Shown here in pieces: positions 34,057 through 45,205 of a stretch of DNA of 64,000 nt; positions within the stretch are counted from its first letter, which is position 1, and the number at the start of each line of letters is the position of its first letter. Source of the stretch: Eudorina sp. 2006-703-Eu-15 (taxonomy: Eukaryota > Chlorophyta > Chlorophyceae > Chlamydomonadales > Volvocaceae); the NCBI GenBank assembly GCA_003117195.1, contig BDSI01000131.1:219627-283626 (forward strand), in the 5' to 3' direction. A model generated the notes under the pieces. That model had not been told where the DNA came from. It did not search any database and saw only the letters and a program-made list of their open reading frames with translations. Made by a program: the position numbers and the translations under genes.

Positions 34057-35728
34057 AAGATGCACCACAAATTTTGGCGAAGGAAGCGGCCTGACGATGG
34101 ACCATTTACACTGCAGAGAGCACCCACACCAGCAAAAAGCAAAGAAACAAGCGACACGTGTCGCCGCGCGCCCAGCCAGAAAACGAAGTCAGCGCCCCAG
34201 GGCGCACCAGGACGGCAACCCAACGGCACCGCCAAGAGTGAACGCCGCACCAAGACCGGCGAACAAGGCAAACGAAATCGAGCGGCGCGCGACGACGAGC
34301 GAGCGAGCACAGACAGCCACGACCCGACGCAGCCACCCGGCCAAGAACACCCCAGAACAGCCCCCCGGCGCCAACCGCCAACGCGGGCAGGGGGAAAACC
34401 GCCCCATGCTTCCCGAAACGGAAAAACCCAGCCAGGGCAAGCGCGGCGGGAAAAAACGGGAACAGGAGCCACAAGCCAAAAAACCCCACCGCCGCCCCGG
34501 CCAGCAACAGTGACCCGCAAGAAGCGGCCACTCTACCAACACACCCCCAACCCGGCGGAGGGCTGGCCCCTTGCCGCCTATGGCCACGTGGGGCGGATGG
34601 CTGTTCCCGGTCCGCCAGCACGGCCGTCTTTCCGACAGACCCCGCTCTTGCGCCCCCCCCCACCCCACCCCCCTTGCGTCCTCCCAAGAAAAACCCCGTC
34701 ACGGGCGCCGCCCAGTGTCGGGCCCGGTTACCGGCCTTCACGGCCGCCGCTGCCAGCCGCCGCCAGCACTGAGGAGGATGGTGACCATGGGCGGGGAGAA
34801 CGAGCCAGGGGAGGCTCGGGCAACAAAGGGATGGAAAGTGGTCACTCACAGTGATGTGAGTGCTCTCTACTGTGAACAGCAGAATGCCTGAAACAGGAGA
34901 GAGTGCGAAACATATCGCTTCAGTCAGCCGTACTATGCCGTACCAAACCTTGCTCAGTTCCTACGATCACTACGTTCCTTCGGAACTAAGCTATTGGCAA
35001 AAAACGAATAGGGGAGGTGTGTACATGGAGTGCAGACACTACTACAGCTCCGGACGGCTACACATGGATTTTGCACCCCAAAGATCTGGAGTGTCATATT
35101 CACCTAAAGGGATGGTAAATCCAGTATGAACGGAGGAAGGACGGAGGATGGGTGCACAGTCCATGGTAGGGGTTGATGAGGTGAGGCTCCTAAGAGCTTT
35201 CTTGGCCGGTTAGAACACCCGGTCGGGGTACGGGCCCACCATGTAACAGCTACAAAGTATGTACACTGTGAGAAGCTCAAATTGCAGCCCGTTTGGGGGC
35301 GGTCACAGTGAAATTACAGCAGACTGTAAACCTTTCAACTGAAAACTGTCATGTCTCAACCCTTATCTTGATGGTAGACTTGTTACATAATTTATACCCA
35401 GGGCACAGTAACCTATGTCACCAGGGTGGTGGAGGGCTCTGGAAATTACTGGAATGCAGAATCCACTGAACCATGGTACCAATAACATAGTGCCAATTAG
35501 CTCCATGCTTCAAAACCGAAGTGATGACAGAGCCGAAGTTGCTTGGTGCACCCATTGAAAGACTGCACTTTGTGTCCTGTGTCCTCAACTGTTTTCATGA
35601 ATCAATGAATAAGAGCAACATGGATTGGCAATAACTTCCTGTGAACAAGTAACAAATGCATAGTGAAACATCGGACGCGACGGGAGTGCGACGTGTGGCA
35701 ATCATTACCTGACCGCTGAACAATAGGT
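34057..35728. other. Array unit body, no gene recognised
   Basis: 34060-34850 is GC-rich with overlapping ORFs in three or more frames on both strands. Between array copies the C-run near 34660 changes length (40650, 58541) and shifts the frame, so coding is unlikely. 34860-35728 is of lower GC and holds no recognised tRNA, 5S rRNA or spliceosomal RNA. Equivalent bodies lie at 40056-41723, 51779-53445, 54861-56527 and 57943-59608. Confidence 0.6.
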
Positions 35729-35747
35729 GGGCCTATGGCTTAATGGA
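35729..35747 (+). pseudogene. tRNA-Arg(ACG), 5' part, cut by a Helitron
   Basis: GGGCCTATGGCTTAATGGA is the acceptor strand and D-arm of the Arg gene. The sequence resumes at 38245 after a 2497-bp insertion. The uninterrupted junction is seen at 53446-53504. Confidence 0.88.
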
Positions 35748-35896
35748 TCACCGTAGCTGCGACCGTGAAACGGTCGCGTAGCGGAGGTCTTACGACCAGC
35801 CGCGCGTCCGTCTGTCCGTCTGTCCGTCCGGAAAAAACGCGTAACACGCGTCTTTTGCGTGGTTTCGGAGCTCGGGTTTCCGCAGTTTCGCGCTAG

Positions 35897-35965
35897 GTCG
35901 GGTCGTCGCGGTGCGTAACTCCGCGTAACCGACGGGCCGACCCGGGTTCGAATCCCGTCGCCGAC
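35897..35965 (+). other. tRNA-like segment with Pol III B box and T-run terminator inside the Helitron
   Basis: The segment runs from GTCGG to CCGAC (short acceptor-like pairing) and contains GGGTTCGAATCCC, a perfect T-arm/B-box sequence, followed directly by TTTTTTT at 35966-35972, a Pol III terminator. No convincing anticodon arm was found. It may be a tRNA-derived SINE head. Related copies lie at about 41955-42023 and 47610-47678, each directly before a CACCG array. Confidence 0.45.
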
Positions 35966-35984
35966 TTTTTTTGTCTTGACTTTT

Positions 35985-38160
35985 TGTCGCACCGCACCGC
36001 ACCGCACCGCACCGCACCGCACCGCACCGCACCGCACCGCACCGCACCGCACCGCACCGCACCGCACCGCACCGCACCGCACCGCACCGCACCGCACCGC
36101 ACCGCACCGCACCGCACCGCACCGCACCGCACCGCACCGCACCGCACCGCACCGCACCGCACCGCACCGCACCGCACCGCACCGCACCGCACCGCACGAC
36201 ACACGGCACGACACACCGCACCGCACCGCGCCGCGCCGCACCGCACCGCACCGCACCGCACCGCACACGGCACGGCACGGCGAGACACACGGTGCTGCAC
36301 AACACACAGGACGGCACGACACACTGCACGGCACGGCAGACGGCACGACAGATGGCACGGCGTGGCACACGGCACGGCACTATACACGGCATGGCATGAC
36401 GCATGGCACGGCAAGGCACACGGCACAGCATGGCAAACGGCACGACACACGGCACGGCAAAACACACGGCGCTGCACAACACACAGCACGGCATGGCACA
36501 CTGCACGGCACGGCAGACGGCACGACAGATGGCACGGCGTAGCACAGGGCACGGCACTGCAAAACGACACGACACGGCACGGCACGGCACGGCACGGCAC
36601 GGCACGGCACATCGCACCTCATCATCGTACAGCATCACACTTCATCATACTTCATCGCACTTCATCGCACCTCGCCGCACCGGGCCGCACCGCACCGCAC
36701 CGCACCTCACCTCACCTCACCTCACCTCACCTCACCTCACCTCACCTCACCTCACCTCACCTCACCTCACCTCACCTCACCGCACCGCACCGCACCGCAC
36801 CGCACCGTACCGCACCGCACCGCACCGCACCGCACCGCACCGCACCGCACCGCACCGCACCGCACCGCACTGCACCGCACCGCACCGCACCGCACCGCAC
36901 CGGCCACCGCACCGCACCGCACCGCACCGCACCGGGCGCACCGCACCGCACCGGCAAGGCAAGGCAAGGCACTCGGCACGGCACGACACATGGCACGGCA
37001 AGGCACACGGCACAGCATGGCAGACGGCACAACACACAGCACGACACAACACACAGCACGGCAAGACACACGGCACGGCACGGCACATGGCACGGCACGG
37101 CACGGCAGACGAAACAGCATGGCAGAGGGCACGGCACGGCAGACGGCACGGCCGGCATGGTACACGGCACGGCATGGCAGACGGCACGGCACGGCAGACA
37201 GCAGACGGCACTGCATGGCGGACGGCATGGCATGGCAGACGGCACGGCAGCGCAAGGCAAGGCATGTCACGGCACGGCAGACGGCACGGCAGACAGCACG
37301 GCACGACGGCACAGCAGACGGTACGGCATGGCATACGGCATGGCAGACAGCGGACGACACTGCATGGCATACAGCATGGCATGGCAAGGCACACGGCACG
37401 GCACAGTGGAGGGCACGGCAAAGCACCGCACCGCGTTGCGCCGAGCATGACACATGGCACGGCAAGGCACGCAGCACAGCATGGCAGACGGCACGACACA
37501 CGGCACAGCAAGGCACACGGCACGGCAAAACACACAGCATGCCGTTTGCGTTGTGACGGCACGGCAGACGCCACGACAAGCAAGACGGCACGGCAAGGCA
37601 CACGGCACGGCACAGCATGTGGCACGGCAAGGCAGACGGCACAGCACGGCCAACGGCACGACACGGCAGACTGCACGGCACGGCAGACGGTATGGCACAG
37701 CCAACGGCACGGCACAGCAGACGGAACAGCATGGCAGACGGATAGGCAAGGCACACGGCACGGCACAGCAGATGTCGCGGCAAGGCAGACAGCATGGCAC
37801 AGCAGAATGCACGGCAGAATGCACGGCACGGCAGACGGCACAGTATGGCACGGCAAACTGCACATCAGACGGCACGGCAGACGGTGCGGCACGGCATGGC
37901 AGACAGCAGACGGCACTGAATGACATACGGCATGGCATGGCATAGCACGGCACACGGCACAGCACGGCAGACGGCACGGCATGGCACACGGCGCGGCAAG
38001 GCACACTGCATGGCACAGCAGACGGCACGGCAAGGCGGACGGTGTCGCACAGCCAACGGCACGACACGACAGACGGCACGGCACGGCAGACGGCACGGCA
38101 GACGGCATGGCACGGCAGACGCCACGGCAAGCAAGACGGCACGGCAAGGCGCACGGCACG
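35985..38160. repeat. Pentanucleotide satellite: CACCG, CACCT and degenerate CACGG blocks
   Basis: 35985-36196 is nearly pure CACCG. 36701-36781 is CACCT. 36781-36950 is CACCG again. 36200-36670 and 36950-38160 are degenerate CACGG/CACAG/CATGG pentamers with higher-order repetition (ggcagacggcacggc, then acacggcacagcatgg). A 5-bp unit without stop codons leaves all six frames open, giving long spurious ORFs of an RTAPH or CGAVR type. Confidence 0.97.
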
Positions 38161-38244
38161 GCACGCCTGCGCGCGCCGCGTGATGACAAGGACGTGAGAC
38201 GCGGGCAGCTACGGTGACCAGCGGCGCCGAACGGCGCCGGCTAG

Positions 38245-38298
38245 TAAAGCGCCGGTCTACGGAACCGGAGATTCCAGGTTCGATCCCTGGTAGGCTCG
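38245..38298 (+). pseudogene. tRNA-Arg(ACG), 3' part, cut by a Helitron
   Basis: Continues from 35747: anticodon arm CCGGT-CTACGGA-ACCGG with anticodon ACG, T-arm CCAGGTTCGATCCCTGG, and acceptor strand TAGGCTC with discriminator G. Its 5' part was removed to the other side of the Helitron, so no tRNA can be expected. Confidence 0.9.
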
Positions 38299-38628
38299 GA
38301 CGGAGGGATCCTGTCCTCACCACAAATACATTGATACCTGAGACTGATGCAATCGGAACTGGGGAACAGACGGACATAATCAAGTATGTCGATTACATCT
38401 GCAAGTCCAATGCAAATATGGAGGAGATGATGAGGCAGGCGTAAGAGCAGAACCTGACCAAAACCTAAACAAAGTAGATGTGTGCTTGTGCAAACCCCTA
38501 AAACCCCAATCATGCACCTCAACATAGGATATAAAGTGTGCCTTGTTACATGAGTGAATGTCATGTATCGTTATACCCACACACGTATAAAACTTGATAT
38601 ACATATGTAACACAATTAAACACTCTTC

Positions 38629-38700
38629 GCCCAATGTGGGGCTCGAACCCACGACCACAAGGTTAAGAGCCTTGCGCTCTACCGACTGAGCTAACCGGGC
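38629..38700 (-). tRNA. tRNA-Lys(CTT)
   Basis: 72 bases on the minus strand. Acceptor GCCCGGT pairs with ATTGGGC, D-arm has GCTCAGTCGGTAGAGC, anticodon loop CTCTTAA in stem CAAGG/CCTTG, T-arm GTGGGTTCGAGCCCCAC. No intron. Confidence 0.95.
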
Positions 38701-38802
38701 TTGACTGTATGGGAGAAGTTCCAAAACTCATAGGTAACAACCGCACGAGTCATCTTTGTGTTTGTAATAGATGGCCGAGATGTCAGGTGTATGCATTGCA
38801 GA

Positions 38803-38873
38803 GTCCTCATCGTATAGTGGTTAGTACATCACGTTGTGGCCGTGAAGACCCCGGCACGAATCCGGGTGAGGAC
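38803..38873 (+). tRNA. tRNA-His(GTG)
   Basis: Acceptor GTCCTCA pairs with TGAGGAC, D-arm TCGTATAGTGGTTAGTAC is typical of eukaryotic His tRNA, anticodon loop TTGTGGC in stem TCACG/CGTGA, T-arm loop CACGAAT. The T-loop starts with C rather than T, a small deviation. It lies head-to-head with tRNA-Lys. Confidence 0.88.
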
Positions 38874-39043
38874 ATACGTTACCCTTATGGCAGTGAAAGT
38901 AACTGCAATGTCCTGGTTATCGTTCCATACGGAAACTGCGTAGCTGCAACTGGAATGCAACCTCACATATGCGTGCATGAGTGTTCAAAAGTATTCGAGC
39001 ATTGAATATGGTGTCGATATTTTATGTCGTCTTGATATCTCAA

Positions 39044-39115
39044 TTCGCTATAGTCTAGGCGGTTAGGATACGAGATTCTCACTCTCGAGACCCGGGTTCG
39101 AGTCCCGGTAGCGAA
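39044..39115 (+). tRNA. tRNA-Glu(CTC)
   Basis: 72 bases. Acceptor TTCGCTA pairs with TAGCGAA, D-arm AGTCTAGGCGGTTAGGAT, anticodon loop TTCTCAC in stem CGAGA/TCTCG, T-arm CCCGGGTTCGAGTCCCGG. The D-arm and T-arm match eukaryotic Glu tRNAs closely. Confidence 0.95.
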
Positions 39116-39135
39116 AGTATAGATTGATGAGCATT

Positions 39136-39217
39136 GTCGCTGTAGTATAGTGGTCAGTATCCCCGCCTGTCAATGATAAGAACGCGGGAGGCCGGGGTTC
39201 GATTCCCCGCAGCGGCG
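39136..39217 (+). tRNA. tRNA-Asp(GTC) with a 10-base intron
   Basis: Acceptor GTCGCTG pairs with CAGCGGC, discriminator G. Anticodon stem CCCGC/GCGGG with loop CTGTCA-C, anticodon GTC. The intron ATGATAAGAA (39173-39182) lies after position 37, the canonical nuclear tRNA intron site. T-arm CCGGGGTTCGATTCCCCG. It follows tRNA-Glu by 20 bases. Confidence 0.94.
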
Positions 39218-39291
39218 AATCATGGACTATGTTTGCCATGCATGAAGGAGCAAAAAACATAGTACAATTGCCTATAATATGTTATAGGAAT

Positions 39292-39362
39292 TGCACCAGC
39301 CGAGAATCGAACTCGGGTCTGGTCCGTGGCAAGGACCTATGCTACCACTATACCACTGGTGC
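39292..39362 (-). tRNA. tRNA-Gly(GCC)
   Basis: 71 bases on the minus strand. Acceptor GCACCAG pairs with CTGGTGC, discriminator A, D-arm TGGTATAGTGGTAGCA, anticodon loop TTGCCAC in stem GGTCC/GGACC, T-arm CCGAGTTCGATTCTCGG. Confidence 0.95.
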
Positions 39363-41723
39363 TGCATGGATCCAGTCGGTGATCCTCATATCATTGCTCA
39401 TCAAACTGAACAATGCTATGGGTAAACCTTGACTAATCAACAGGGCGGTACGGTAGATCCCGTTCCGTCATCAATCAAAACATCCGGCATTGATGACACA
39501 TGCCGGGTGAGTACAGTTCAATGTCTACTTGTAAATATTGTTTATCTCAGCATGCATTGATTGGTCCAAAATTCAAACAAGTATCAGCAAACAGGGATTT
39601 TGTAAATCCGTATTTACACTTCACACATCCTTAGGTGTCCTTTATCTAAGGACAAACTCATAGCTACCGCTGAACCATTAATAGACTTTATTAGGGGTGT
39701 GAATTCATGTGCAAGACATCCTCTGGGCTGTAAGTGATGTGAGCATCTCAAACCGTAAATCGTTAGTTATACGTAGCTACAGTAGTTTTGGCTTCGATTA
39801 CTACTGTACACATCCAAGTTACATTTCTAATTTGACCCACACACTTGGCCAAGGCTGTGGTCAACATCCAAGCGTCAGCTATTGGCCACTCAGCCATGGG
39901 CCACATCTGGCATGGCACACAGTAGAATTCGGGTGCCTGAAGGGCAAAACTTATGTGGTCGCCTAATGTGTTGACAAGCTACGTACTTACAACAACATCG
40001 AGTTTGGTACTCTATCGGCTGACTTCCGCTTTTGCTGTAACGAGCTGACGGCAAGATGCACCACAAATTTTGGCGAAGGAAGCGGCCTGACGATGGACCA
40101 TTTACACTGCAGAGAGCACCCACACCAGCAAAAAGCAAAGAAACAAGCGACACGTGTCGCCGCGCGCCCAGCCAGAAAACGAAGTCAGCGCCCCAGGGCG
40201 CACCAGGACGGCAACCCAACGGCACCGCCAAGAGCGAACGCCGCACCAAGACCGGCGAACAAGGCAAACGAAATCGAGCGGCGCGCGACGACGAGCGAGC
40301 GAGCACAGACAGCCACGACCCGACGCAGCCACCCGGCCAAGAACACCCCAGAACAGCCCCCCGGCGCCAACCACCAACGCGGGCAGGGGGAAAACCGCCC
40401 CATGCTTCCCGAAACGGAAAAACCCAGCCAGGGCAAGCGCGGCGGGAAAAAACGGGAACAGGAGCCACAAGCCAAAAAACCCCACCGCCGCCCCGGCCAG
40501 CAACAGTGACCCGCAAGAAGCGGCCACTCTACCAACACACCGCCAACCCGGCGGAGGGCTGGCCCCTTGCCGCCTATGGCCCCGTGGGGCGGATGGCTGT
40601 TCCCGGTCCGCCAGCACGGCCGTCTTTCCGACAGACCCCGCTCTTGCGCCCCCCCCACCCCACCCCCCCTGCGTCCTCCCAAGAAAAACCCCGTCACGGG
40701 CGCCGCCCAGTGTCGGGCCCGGTTACCGGCCTTCACGGCCGCCGCTGCCAGCCGCCGCCAGCACTGAGGAGGATGGTGACCATGGGCGGGGAGAACGAGC
40801 CAGGGGAGGCTCGGGCAACAAAGGGATGGAAAGTGGTCACTCACAGTGATGTGAGTGCTCTCTACTGTGAACAGCAGAATGCCTGAAACAGGAGAGAGTG
40901 CGAAACATATCGCTTCAGTCAGCCGTACTATGCCGTACCAAACCTTGCTCAGTTCCTAAGATCACTACGTTCCTTCGGAACTAAGCTATTGGCAAAAAAC
41001 GAATAGGGGAGGTGTGTACATGGAGTGCAGACACTACTACAGCTCCGGACGGCTACACATGGATTTTGCACCCCAAAGATCTGGAGTGTCATATTCACCT
41101 AAAGGGATGGTAAATCCAGTATGAACGGAGGAAGGACGGAGGATGGGTGCACAGTCCATGGTAGGGGTTGATGAGGTGAGGCTCCATTGAGCTTTCTTGG
41201 CCGGTTAGAACACCCGGTCGGGGTACGGGTCCACCATGTAACGGCTACAAAGTATGTACACTGTGAGAAGCTCAAATTGCAGCCCGTTTGGGGGCGGTCA
41301 CAGTGAAATTACAGCAGACTGTAAACCTTTCAACTGAAAACTGTCATGTCTCAACCCTTATCTTGATGGTAGACTTGTTACATAATTTACACCCAGGGCA
41401 CAGTAACCTATGTCACCAGGGTGGTGGAGGGCTCTGGAAATTACTGGAATGCAGAATCCACTGAACCATGGTACCAATAACATAGTGCCAATTAGCTCCA
41501 TGCTTCAAAACCGAAGTGATGACAGAGCCGAAGTTGCTTGGTGCACCCATTGAAAGACTGCACTTTGTGTCCTGTGTCCTCAACTGTTTTCATGAATCAA
41601 TGAATAAGAGCAACATGGATTGGCAATAACTTCCTGTGAACAAGTAACAAATGCATAGTGAAACATCGGACGCGACGGGAGTGCGACGTGTGGCAATCAT
41701 TACCTGACCGCTGAACAATAGGT

Positions 41724-41742
41724 GGGCCTATGGCTTAATGGA
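41724..41742 (+). pseudogene. tRNA-Arg(ACG), 5' part, second copy, cut by a Helitron
   Basis: Same 19 bases as 35729-35747. The gene resumes at 49968, 8.2 kb away, because the Helitron here has itself been enlarged by a nested insertion. Confidence 0.88.
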
Positions 41743-42046
41743 TCACCGTAGCTGCGACCGTGAAACGGTCGCGTAGCGGAGGTCTTACGACCAGCCGCGC
41801 GTCCGTCTGTCGCCGTAGCTGCGACCGTGAAACGGGTCGCTTAGCGGAGGCCTTACGACCAGCCGCGCGTCTGTCCGCCGTCTGTCCGGGAAAAACGCGT
41901 AACACGCGTCTTTTGCGTGGTTTCGGCGCTCGAGTTTCTGCGGTTTCTCGCTAGGTCGGGTGATCGGGGCGCGTAACGGCGCGTAACCGCCGGGCCGACC
42001 CGGGTTCGAATCCCGTCGCCGGCTTTTTTTTGTCTTGACTTTTTAT

Positions 42047-42946
42047 CGCACCGCACCGCACCGCACCGCACCGCACCGCACCGCACCGCACCGCACCGCA
42101 CCGCACCGCACCGCACCGCACCGCATCGCATCGCATCGCATCGCGTCGCATCGCACCGCATCGCACCGCACCGCATCGCACCGCACCGCATCGCACCGCA
42201 CCGCACCGCACCACACCACACCGCACCGCACCGCATCGCACCGCGCCACACTGCACTGCACCGCACCGCGCCGATTGGCGCCACACCGCATCACACCACC
42301 CCGCACCGCACTGCGCCGCATCATTCCGTACCACGCCGTGACACGCCGCACTGCACCCGCCATGTCCTACATGCATGGGCATGACCGAGGGCGCACGAGC
42401 GAAGCGAGCCCGCCAGAGGGAGTGCTGAATACACAACCCCGTCCTGCATCACATCGCATTGCATCACAACTCATTGCATCGCATCGGCACGGCACGGAAC
42501 TGCACGGCACGGCACGGCACGGGACGGCACCACACAGCACGGCAGATCGCACGGCATGGCAGACGGCACGGCACGGCAGGTGGCACAGCACGGCAGACGC
42601 CCCGTCACGGCAGACGGCACGGCAGATGGCACGGCAAACGGCACGGGACGGCACGACAGACGGCACGGCACGGCACACAGCATGACCAGGCATGGCACAG
42701 CAGACGGCACGGCATAGTAGATGGCATGGCCCGGCAGACGGCACGGCAAGGCAAACGGCGCGGCACTGCAGACGGCACGCCACGGCACACAGCATGACCC
42801 GGCACGGCACAGCACACGGCGCAACATAGCAGACGGCACGGCCTGGCATACGGCACAGCTCGGCCACAACGCACCGTATCGCACCGCACCGCACCGTACC
42901 GCACCGCACCGCACCGCACCGCACCGCACCGCACCGCACCGCACCG

Positions 42947-43018
<72 letters not shown>

Positions 43019-44340
43019 ACCGCACCGCACCGCACCGCACCGCACCGCACCGCACCGCACCGCACCGCACCGCACCGCACCGCACCGCACCGCACCGCAC
43101 CGCACCGCACCGCACCGCACCGCACCGCACCGCACCGCACCGCACCGCACCGCACCGCACCGCACCGCCCACCGCACCGCCACCGCACCGCACCGCACCG
43201 CACCGCACCGCACGCACCGCACCGCACCGCACCGCACCGCACCGCACCGCACCGCACCGCACCGCACCGCACCGCACCGCACCGCACCGCACCGCACCGC
43301 ACCGCACCGCACCGCACCGCACCGCACCGCACCGCACCGCACCGCACCGCACCGCATCGCACATCGAATCGCATAGCACCGCACCGCACCGCACCGCACC
43401 GCACCGCACCGCACCGCACCGCACCGCACCGCACCGCACCGCACCGCACCGCACCGCACCGCACCGCACCGCACCGCACCGCACACAGCACGGCACGGCG
43501 AGACACACGGTGCTGCACAACACGGCACGACACACTGCACGGCACGGCAGACGGCACACGCACCACGCCGCATCGCACCGCGTATCACCGCAACGCATCG
43601 CACCGCACCGCGCCGCACCATAACGCAACGCAATGCAACGCAACACATCGCACCGTATGACATTGCAACCAATGCTGACGGCATGGCAAACAGCAGACGG
43701 TACTGCATGGCATACGGCATTGCATGGCATGGCACGCGGCACGGCACGACACACGGCACGACACACCGCACCGCACCGCGCCGCACCGCACCGCACCTCA
43801 CCGCACCGCACACGGCACGGCACGGCAAGACACACGGTGCTGCACAACACACAGCACGGCACGACACACTGCACGGCACGGCAGACGGCACGACAGATGG
43901 CACGGCGTGGCACACGGCACGGCACTATACACGGCATGGCATGACACATGGCACGGCAAGGCACACGGCACAGCATGGCAAACGGCACGACACACGGCAC
44001 GGCAAAACACACGGCGCTGCACAACACACAGCACGGCATGACACACTGCACGGCACGGCAGACGGCACGACAGATGGCACGGCGTGGCAGCGCAACACAC
44101 CGCATCGCACCGCGCCGCACCGCACCGCGCCGCATGGCGCCGTGACGCGCCGCATCGCACCTCACCGCATCGCAACGCACCGCATCGCAACGCACCGCAC
44201 CGCACCGCACCGCGACGCAACGCACCGTGACGCGACGTACCGTGCCGCATCGTAACACACCGCGTCGCACCGCACCGCACCGAATCGCCACCAGAGTCAC
44301 TGCACCGCGGCGCCGCCGCACACCACCGCGCGCACCGAAT
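42047..44340. repeat. CACCG/CACGG pentamer satellite block with a poly-C interruption
   Basis: 42047-42360 is degenerate CACCG with CATCG variants. 42490-42870 is CACGG-type. 42870-43484 is nearly pure CACCG, broken by a homopolymer of 72 C at 42947-43018. 43485-44340 is mixed CACGG and CRCCG. All long ORFs here are repeat artefacts. Confidence 0.95.
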
Positions 44341-44891
44341 CACATTGAACTGAATCGAACCGAACCGTCATGAACCGACATAGGCCGTCATGAAACATCG
44401 CGAACCATCATGAAAGGCCGTGAACCAACGTGAATCGCCACACTCGCCGCCACCAGCACAGCCTCAGCCACCACAACCACCATGTTCGTCATGCACGGGC
44501 ATGACCGAGGGCGCGAGAGCGAAGTGAGCGCGCCCGAGGGAGTGCCGGATACACAACACGCTGACTGCATGGTCCTATCAATACAGCCGTCATTACCATC
44601 GCGCGTGCTTGACGTGTGCAGGCATGAACCGGCATGAACGGGCACCGGGGTCGGATTCGCCATGACGCAAAGCAGGCACGGCACGGCATAAGGCACGGCG
44701 CCGCAGACGGCACGGCACGGCATGGCCGACAGCACAGCACAGCACGGCACGGCATGTCCGCCCTGAGCAGGCAACCGCCAACCGCATATAACCAAACTGA
44801 ACCGGACCAAACCGAACCGAACCGGGCTGAACCAAACCGCGTCACATCCCGTTTCGCCAGGATCGCCAGACACTCGACTTGCACCCAATCA

Positions 44892-44948
44892 TCACTCGTG
44901 CGGGAGTCGAACCCGCAAGTGCAGACGGTGCACTTGGCCACACAAGTA
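44892..44948 (-). pseudogene. tRNA-like sequence lacking a D-arm
   Basis: On the minus strand TACTTGT can pair with ACGAGTG as an acceptor stem (two G-T pairs). AAGTG/CACTT makes an anticodon-like stem with a 9-base loop (CACCGTCTG), and GCGGGTTCGACTCCCGC is a perfect T-arm. There is no D-arm and the loop size is wrong, so it is more likely a tRNA-derived remnant than a working gene. Confidence 0.3.
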
Positions 44949-45029
44949 TGTCGTTAGTCATTGTTTGACCAACGCTGGCATTTAACGCCATCCAGTGGCG
45001 GTCAGATGCTTGATGGCGCCGTTCGTGTT

Positions 45030-45205
45030 GAATGCTGTATGCTGTCCATGCTGTATGCTGTTCATGAGCCCACACCGCTGTGGATGCTGTCGATCTGACT
45101 TGCCCCCAGCCGTTCATGTTGAATGCTGTCCATGCTGTATGCTGTCCATGCTGTATGCTGTTAATGAGCCCACACCATTATGGATGCTGTCAATTGGACT
45201 TGCCC
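45030..45205. repeat. Two tandem copies of an approximately 90-base repeat at the helicase 3' end
   Basis: gttgaatgctg(t), then ccatgctgtatgctgt, then catgagcccacacc, then ggatgctgtc and ttgcccccag, occurs at about 45028-45108 and 45114-45210. The second copy runs into the end of the helicase fragment. Confidence 0.7.

Larger units (their letters stand above)
35748..38244 (+). mobile_element. Helitron-like element inserted in tRNA-Arg(ACG), filled with pentanucleotide satellite
   Basis: The element starts TCACCGTAGCTGC and ends with a hairpin (GGCGCC GAAC GGCGCC, 38223-38238), then GG, then CTAG, between target A (35747) and T (38245). TC start, 3' hairpin, CTRR end and A/T insertion without duplication are the Helitron signature. 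The 5' terminal 13 bases recur inverted at 38205-38217 (GCAGCTACGGTGA), inside the 3' end, like the asymmetric terminal repeats of some Helitron groups. The empty site is intact in the three short array units (for example 53446-53504). No Rep or helicase gene lies within, so it is non-autonomous. The content is a tRNA-like segment and about 2.2 kb of CACCG, CACCT and CACGG repeats. Confidence 0.85.

Noticed and set aside
34060..34854. A 264-276-codon basic, proline-rich ORF present in every array unit
   Set aside because: Several frames are open on both strands, a C-run length change shifts the frame between copies (236 against 276 codons), and no domain is seen.
34857..35728. Search for 5S rRNA or spliceosomal RNA genes in the array spacer, common partners of tRNA arrays
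   Set aside because: No 5S internal control sequence, U1, U2, U4, U5 or U6 core sequence was recognised by eye.
35970..38217. Very long ORFs of up to about 500 codons in all six frames (RTAPH, CGAVR, RHGTADGTA types)
   Set aside because: They are read-outs of a 5-bp repeat without stop codons; the length is not a multiple of three, so every frame is open. There is no codon structure and no domain.
39063..39260. Short ORFs of the type GIEPRPPAFLSLTGGDTDHY
   Set aside because: They are translations of tRNA-Asp and tRNA-Glu genes on the opposite strand.
42947..43018. Poly-glycine or poly-proline protein ORF
   Set aside because: It is simply translation of a homopolymer in a satellite.
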